A DNA stretch of 47,475 nt, from positions 1 to 47,475 of the forward strand of contig CADEGH010000038.1 of assembly GCA_902826835.1 (NCBI GenBank), given 5' to 3'. Under the pieces are notes generated by a model that was not told where the DNA came from, did not search any database, and saw only the letters and a program-made list of their open reading frames with translations. Of the stretch, positions 42,801-47,475 are shown piece after piece (position 1 is the first letter of the stretch; the number at the start of each line of letters is the position of its first letter). Position numbers and translations under genes: made by a program. Source of the stretch: an uncultured bacterium. Its GTDB lineage: Bacteria; Planctomycetota; GCA-002687715.

Positions 42801-45455
42801 TCAGCCTCGGAGCGGGCGCCCTTCGACGTCCATGAGCTGGGCGTGGCCAAGCTCAAGCTCGTCGACGGCACGGCGCAGGCGAGTTTCTTCGCCGACCAGG
42901 ACCAGCACTCCCTTGCGGGCCCCCAAACGAGGGCCGACGCGTGCGAGGTCCGCGAGTGTGACGCCTTCCATCGCGGCAAACAGGCGGGCGGCGCCGTCGG
43001 GCTCCATCTCCGCTTCGGCCCCAATCGACATGAACTCGACCGCGTCGGAGACCGCCTCGAAGGCTTTGACCACGTCGGAGCGATAACTCGCGAGCGCCTT
43101 TTCGAGCTCCTCGGCTTCGAATTCACCCGCGGCCAACCGGTCCATCTCCTTGATCATCTCGGAGAGCGCCTCCGTCGTGACCTCGGCATTCACGTTCGAG
43201 GTGGCGGTGAAGGTCCCCTCATAGCGTCCCGCCGCGAGACGGGAGGCCGCTCCGTAGGTGAATCCGTGCTCTTCGCGGAGATTCTGGTTCAACCGACTCG
43301 TGAAGCTGCCTCCGAAGATGTGGTCGCAGAGTACGAGAGGGGCGAGATCGGGAGAGCGGATCGTGTCGCTGTCCTTCAGGAATCGAATGACGGTCTGCGG
43401 GGCCTCCGGCTTGGCGATCAGGAGGATCTTCCAGGACTCGTCGGGGGTGGCCTTCGGGGCGGGAATGGGCTCCGGGTCGTGGCCGCGGGTCAGTTCGGAG
43501 AAACGAGACTCAAGGGCGGAGAGCAGGCGCTCCGGGTCGATGCCGCCCGCGCTCACGATGTGCCCGCGCACGAGCAAATCGCGGAACGCCGCGTAGCGCT
43601 CCTGCATGTGTTCCAACTGGAGGCTGCCCACGCTGGCGGCATATCCGGCCACCGGTGCGCCTCGCACGCCGCGAGCCTCGCGGAGGGCCCGGTGCCCGAC
43701 CAGCATGGCCACTTCGGCGGGCCGTGATCCCCGCTGGGAAATTTCGGCCAGGCGCATTTGTTTCTTGCGTTCGAAGTCGGCTCCGAGGAGCGCGGGACGC
43801 AACATGATTTCGGCCAAAAGATCGAGGCTCGAATCAAACTCCCGCACGAGCGCACCCAGGTTCACGTGCAGCGCGAAGCGCGTCGCGTGGACACGCAACA
43901 GCGTGCCGCGGCGATCGAGTTCGGCGGCGAGTTGCGCGGAATCGTGGGCGCCGGTTCCCTCGGTCAAAAGTTCGGCCATCAGGCTGGTCGACCCCTCGAG
44001 GCCGCGGGGCTCCAAGATCGCGGGGAGGGGAACCATCCACTTGAGCGAAAAGAGCCCGGCGCTCGGGCGGAAGAGATGCCAGAGGCGGGGACCGGCTTCC
44101 CCGAGCGTCGCGTGGGACTCCGGCACCGGGGGACGCCAGGTGGTTCTTGGCGCTAGCGTCGGCATGAGGTCGCGCGCCGAGGTGCGCTTCGCCGCGCCCT
44201 TCGGGACGATGGTCAGCACGGTTCGGCCGATGCGGTCCAGGCACTGTTTTGCTTGAAGACGCACGGCTTCGGGCGTGGCCGTCCGGTAACGATCGAGATC
44301 GCGGGCGAGCACTCCGGGGTCTCCGAAGTGGTGTTGGTACATGTTCAAGAGATCGGCGCGCGAGGCGATGTCCTGGAGTTCCCGCAACACTCCCGCCTCG
44401 TGTTTATTGACCACGCGCTCGAGCTCTTCCGCGCTCGGTCCCTCCGCAAAGAATCGATCGAGCACATAGGCGATGGCCGATTCGATGGCGGCCGGTTCGA
44501 CACCGGGCAGCGCGGTCGCGGCCGCGTAGAAAATCGACCCGAGGGTGCCGGAGTCTTGACGCGCGGCCACATCTTGGGCAACGCGTCGTTCGACGACGAG
44601 TTCTCGATAGAGCCGGCTCGCGGGACCATCGGCCAAGACGTCGGCGGCAAGATCGAGTTCGGCATCTCCCTCTGCGAAGTGAGCGGGGCTGCGCCAAGCG
44701 AGAGTCACCCGAGGCAACGGAACTTCGTCTTCGAGCACGACCCGAACTTCGCTCGTCGCTTCGCTGAACTTCGGAACCACCCGAGGCGGCGTGGGGCGAT
44801 CGGTGATGCTCTCGAAGAGCTCTCGGATGTAGGGTTCGGCGGTCGCACGATCGAAGTCGCCCGCCACCACCAGCGAGGCGTTACTCGGAACGTACCAGCT
44901 CGCGAAGAAGTCCTTCACGTCTTCGACCGTCGCGGCTTCGAGATCCGAGTGACTGCCAATCACCGGGTGGGCGTAGGGGTGATCTTTGGGCCAAAGAAGC
45001 TCCGGCAAGAGCAGCCAGGCCTTCCCGTAGGGCTGGTTTTCGTAGCTCTGGCGGCGCTCGTTGCGGACGACGTCGCGCTGGAGGTCCAACTTCTCCTGCG
45101 TCATGGTCATTCCGAGGCTTTCGAGGCGATCGGCCTCCAGCCACAGGAGGACCGGGAGGAGATGGCTCGGGCCCGTGCTGTAGTAGTTGGTCCGATCCTC
45201 GGAGGTGGACGCGTTGTTGGAGCCGCCCGAGGCCTCCATGATCTCGTCGAACCGGCCGTCTGGGACCCGTTCCGTCCCCATGAACATCAAGTGTTCGAAG
45301 AGATGGGCAAAACCGGTGCGGCCCTTGGGTTCGTCTTTGGACCCGACGCCGTACCAGAGATTGACGGTGACGAGGGGGAGGGTCCGGTCCGCGTGGAAGA
45401 TCACCGTGAGGCCATTCTTCAGGCGGATGCGTTCGAAATTGAGTGCCAGCGCCAT
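42801..45455 (-). CDS. M16-family zinc metallopeptidase, double-length
   Basis: 884 aa from ATG 45455; the frame extends to 45749 but that part is outside the family. The N-terminal half carries the inverted zinc motif HLFEH (His51, Glu54, His55) and the third ligand in RNERRQ near residue 133, so it should be active. The C-terminal half (about 450-884) is the second, inactive M16 pair, including an R/Y-pair-like EEHGFTYGAASRLAAGRYEG. The one-chain layout resembles bacterial pitrilysin-like peptidases that digest small peptides. No signal peptide is seen at this start. Confidence 0.9.
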   Translation of the reverse strand: MALALNFERIRLKNGLTVIFHADRTLPLVTVNLWYGVGSKDEPKGRTGFAHLFEHLMFMGTERVPDGRFDEIMEASGGSNNASTSEDRTNYYSTGPSHLLPVLLWLEADRLESLGMTMTQEKLDLQRDVVRNERRQSYENQPYGKAWLLLPELLWPKDHPYAHPVIGSHSDLEAATVEDVKDFFASWYVPSNASLVVAGDFDRATAEPYIRELFESITDRPTPPRVVPKFSEATSEVRVVLEDEVPLPRVTLAWRSPAHFAEGDAELDLAADVLADGPASRLYRELVVERRVAQDVAARQDSGTLGSIFYAAATALPGVEPAAIESAIAYVLDRFFAEGPSAEELERVVNKHEAGVLRELQDIASRADLLNMYQHHFGDPGVLARDLDRYRTATPEAVRLQAKQCLDRIGRTVLTIVPKGAAKRTSARDLMPTLAPRTTWRPPVPESHATLGEAGPRLWHLFRPSAGLFSLKWMVPLPAILEPRGLEGSTSLMAELLTEGTGAHDSAQLAAELDRRGTLLRVHATRFALHVNLGALVREFDSSLDLLAEIMLRPALLGADFERKKQMRLAEISQRGSRPAEVAMLVGHRALREARGVRGAPVAGYAASVGSLQLEHMQERYAAFRDLLVRGHIVSAGGIDPERLLSALESRFSELTRGHDPEPIPAPKATPDESWKILLIAKPEAPQTVIRFLKDSDTIRSPDLAPLVLCDHIFGGSFTSRLNQNLREEHGFTYGAASRLAAGRYEGTFTATSNVNAEVTTEALSEMIKEMDRLAAGEFEAEELEKALASYRSDVVKAFEAVSDAVEFMSIGAEAEMEPDGAARLFAAMEGVTLADLARVGPRLGARKGVLVLVGEETRLRRAVDELELGHAQLMDVEGRPLRG

Positions 45456-45580
45456 GGGAATGGGAGCTCCGGGGTCATCAGTCGGCCCCCTTTGGGGGCG
45501 GCGATGGTAACGACGAGGGACTCCGCATTCCCGTCCAGTCGGGGGGAGGCCCCGGACTCGTCCTACGGCCACCCCCGGGG

Positions 45581-45610
45581 TATGATCCCGCCTCCGCGTT
45601 CGGGCGGAGG
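45581..45610 (+). promoter_or_regulatory. Candidate -10 and leader hairpin for the microcompartment genes
   Basis: TATGAT (45581-45586) is a good -10 match, though the -35 position (about 45558) is poor. Directly after it CCTCCGC/GCGGAGG (45591-45597, 45604-45610) forms a 7-bp hairpin with a GTTCGG loop, 29 nt before the aldehyde dehydrogenase start. A weak -35 suggests an activator-dependent promoter, as expected for an inducible catabolic locus. Confidence 0.35.
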
Positions 45611-45639
45611 ATGGGCCGACCGCCCGGGGGCGCTGACCG

Positions 45640-47265
45640 ATGGATCCGGACCTTCTTTCGATCGACGACGCGCGCACGAAGGCTCGGGAGGCCAAAGCGG
45701 CCTTCGAGCAATTCCGCAAGTTCGACCAGGAGACCGTCGACCGCATCACCTACGCGGTGGTCGAGGCCGGATTCGCCGCCGCTGAAGAGTTGGCCAAGCT
45801 CGCGGTGGAAGAAACCGGGATCGGGCGCGTCGCTAGCAAGATCGCGAAGAATCGCTTCGGTACGCGGGGAATCTGGCAGGCGATCCGCGGTCTGCGAACG
45901 TGCGGTCTTCTGCGGGACGACCCGGAGCGGGGCATTCAGGAGGTCGCGGACCCTTTCGGCGTGGTCGCCGCAATCATCCCGACCACCAACCCAACTTCGA
46001 CAGCCCTGTTCAAAGCGATCATCTGCCTGAAATCGCGCAACACGATGGTGGCTTCGCCCCACCCTCGGGCCGTGCGCTGCGTGGCCCGGGCGCTCGAGAT
46101 TGCTGCCGCCGCCGCGGTGAAGGCGGGGGCACCCAAGGGTGTCATCACCTGCATGACCCAGGTCTCCCTCGAGGGGACTCAGGCGCTCATGAAGGATCGG
46201 GCGGTCGACTTGATCCTGGCGACTGGCGGTGGCGCCTTGGTGCGTCAGGCCTACAGCTCGGGGAAACCGGCGTTTGGCGTCGGACCCGGCAACGTGCCGG
46301 TGTACGTGGATCGTTCGGCCGATCCCGCCCACGTCGCACGCTGCCTGGTCGAGAGCCAAACTTTCGACAACTCGGTGCTCTGCACGAGCGAACAGTCCGT
46401 GGTCTGCGACCGCCCGGTCGCGGAGCGTGTTCTTGCGGAATTGCGCGCCCGCCACGCCCACATCTGTTCGCCGGAAGAAAACCAGAAGCTCGCGCGCGTC
46501 CTCATCAAGGACGGCGTGACCAACTCGGAGCTCGTGGGGCTCGATGCCGCCAAGGTCGCGGAAAAAGCGGGCTTTCAGGTTCCCCCGGACACCACGCTTT
46601 TAGTCGCTCCGACCAGCGACGTCGGCAAAGAACATCCCCTGTCGCGCGAAAAGCTCTGTCCCATCATCGCTTTTTACACCGCGGACGGCTGGGAGGCTGG
46701 CTGCCATCTCTGCATCAGACTCCTCAACGTGGGAGGGCGCGGGCACACCCTTGGAATTCACTGCGAGCAGGAATCCATCGTGCGGGCCTTTGCGCTGGAA
46801 AAACCGGTCAACCGCATCGTCGTCAACAGCCCCACCGCCCAAGGCGGCGTGGGGTACACGACCCGCCTCTTCCCGTCTTTGACGCTCGGCTGTGGGTCCT
46901 TTGGAGGGAACATCACCTCCGACAACATCGGACCGCAGCATCTGGTCAACATCAAGCGGGTGGCTTACGTGCGCCGCGATTGGCGGGCCGGCACCGCTGC
47001 GGACGAGTTTCCGCACCTGCCCCCGCTCGCTGCGGAAGCCCCGCGGGCCTCCGTCCGCAGTCCCTGGGAGGAAACGCTCCCCGGGGCCGGCGCGGCGATC
47101 CCCAATCCGGCCGCCCTGCCGCCCCCCGCCAGTCCGGCCGCCGCCGAGTCTCGAGAGCGCCGGCCGGGCGAGCATTTCTCCGAAGAGGAACTGCGCCGGG
47201 TCTTGGCCGACGCCATGGCGGCGCGGACTCGCGAACGGGGAACTGGTGGTGGGGGAGGCTACTGA
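45640..47265 (+). CDS. CoA-acylating aldehyde dehydrogenase of a bacterial microcompartment (PduP-like)
   Basis: Oxidises an aldehyde with NAD and CoA to acyl-CoA inside a protein shell. 541 aa. Residues 1-455 match the PduP/EutE/AdhE-N family: IIPTTNPTSTALFKAI, LATGGGALVRQAYSSGKPA, GVGPGNVPVYVD, catalytic Cys248 in VLCTSEQSVVC, and GHTLGIHCEQESIV. After a Pro/Ala-rich linker (about 465-505) comes FSEEELRRVLADAMAARTRE, a short amphipathic helix near the C-terminus typical of encapsulation peptides, then a Gly-rich end. The next gene is a BMC shell protein. Planctomycetal BMCs process lactaldehyde or propionaldehyde from fucose and rhamnose; the substrate here is inferred. Confidence 0.92.
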   Translation: MDPDLLSIDDARTKAREAKAAFEQFRKFDQETVDRITYAVVEAGFAAAEELAKLAVEETGIGRVASKIAKNRFGTRGIWQAIRGLRTCGLLRDDPERGIQEVADPFGVVAAIIPTTNPTSTALFKAIICLKSRNTMVASPHPRAVRCVARALEIAAAAAVKAGAPKGVITCMTQVSLEGTQALMKDRAVDLILATGGGALVRQAYSSGKPAFGVGPGNVPVYVDRSADPAHVARCLVESQTFDNSVLCTSEQSVVCDRPVAERVLAELRARHAHICSPEENQKLARVLIKDGVTNSELVGLDAAKVAEKAGFQVPPDTTLLVAPTSDVGKEHPLSREKLCPIIAFYTADGWEAGCHLCIRLLNVGGRGHTLGIHCEQESIVRAFALEKPVNRIVVNSPTAQGGVGYTTRLFPSLTLGCGSFGGNITSDNIGPQHLVNIKRVAYVRRDWRAGTAADEFPHLPPLAAEAPRASVRSPWEETLPGAGAAIPNPAALPPPASPAAAESRERRPGEHFSEEELRRVLADAMAARTRERGTGGGGGY

Positions 47266-47364
47266 CGGGAGAACTTCTCGGAGTCTGCCTTGGCAGGCTC
47301 GCGGTCTCCACGGAGAGTGCATGGCCGGTTCGCCGGATCACGCTAGATTCGAGGTGAATAGACG

Positions 47365-47475
47365 ATGAGCAAGATTGCCCTCGGAATGATCGAAACCCGC
47401 GGATTGGTGGCCTCTGTGGAAGCCGCCGATGCCATGGTCAAAGCCGCTCAGGTGACCCTGATCGGCAAGGAGAAG
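47365..47475 (+). CDS. BMC-H microcompartment shell protein (partial, runs off right edge)
   Basis: 37 codons are visible from ATG 47365, with GAGG about 10 nt upstream, and the frame is open at the window end. The sequence starts MSKIALGMIETRGLVASVEA and continues ADAMVKAAQVTLIGKEK, the highly conserved N-terminus of hexameric BMC-H (PduA/EutM-type) proteins that tile the shell facets. It follows the aldehyde dehydrogenase after 99 nt and marks the start of a microcompartment locus continuing to the right. Confidence 0.96.
   Translation, partial: MSKIALGMIETRGLVASVEAADAMVKAAQVTLIGKEK

Overview
High-GC bacterial chromosome (about two thirds G+C by eye), tightly packed, with many 4-nt start/stop overlaps. 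Several features point to the PVC superphylum, most likely Planctomycetota: the PVC signature small basic protein (8916-9203), two different GroELs flanking one GroES, an NPCBM-like secreted protein, VWA/BatA-type and HEAT-VWA proteins, and at the right edge the start of a bacterial microcompartment (BMC) locus of the planctomycetal sugar-aldehyde type. A complete mreBCD-PBP2-rodA set suggests a lineage that retains peptidoglycan elongation. A deep-branching, Saltatorellus/UBA1135-like lineage would fit, but that placement is inference only.

Layout. 1-2835 (-): groEL2, groES and groEL1 (truncated by the window edge). 2836-3232: divergent control region with twin palindromes exactly 40 bp apart. 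3233-8159 (+): coupled cluster of a secreted NPCBM-like protein, a membrane VWA protein and pdxA. 8188-9306 (+): promoter, membrane-anchored protein, PVC signature protein, terminator. 9403-11531 (+): queE and der, overlapping. 11534-12286 (-): PHP phosphoesterase. 12343-13124 (+): lipoprotein, then a 30-codon Lys/Arg-rich peptide gene with a leader hairpin and a UUCG terminator. 13206-17781: a metallopeptidase-like protein that has lost its catalytic residues, a HEAT-VWA protein (-) and an ankyrin protein. 17826-20261 (-): O-antigen ligase-like protein with a TPR tail. 20474-22388 (-): ribH, nusB and ftsY, all overlapping. 22549-30451 (-): RND efflux operon with one adaptor and two different pumps. 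30570-34800 (+): radical SAM protein with unusual cysteine spacing, moeA and lnt, each overlapping the next. 34874-42789 (+): strong promoter, coiled-coil membrane protein, 59-residue membrane protein, two strong RNA hairpins, mreB, mreC, mreD, PBP2 (898 aa) and rodA. 42801-45455 (-): double-domain M16 peptidase. 45640-47475 (+): CoA-acylating aldehyde dehydrogenase with a putative C-terminal encapsulation peptide, then a BMC-H shell gene cut by the window edge.

How the genes work together. The clearest candidate for an undescribed system is the elongasome region. An abundant-looking coiled-coil protein with MreC-like topology and a tiny membrane protein precede mreB. The MreC encoded downstream lacks a recognisable coiled coil, and PBP2 carries about 230 extra residues in its non-catalytic part. 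Other good leads are the basic 30-aa peptide, the CX8CX2C radical SAM enzyme coupled to moeA, the twin operators between groEL2 and the NPCBM gene, and the two-pump RND operon. No tRNA, rRNA, CRISPR array, IS element or prophage was seen.
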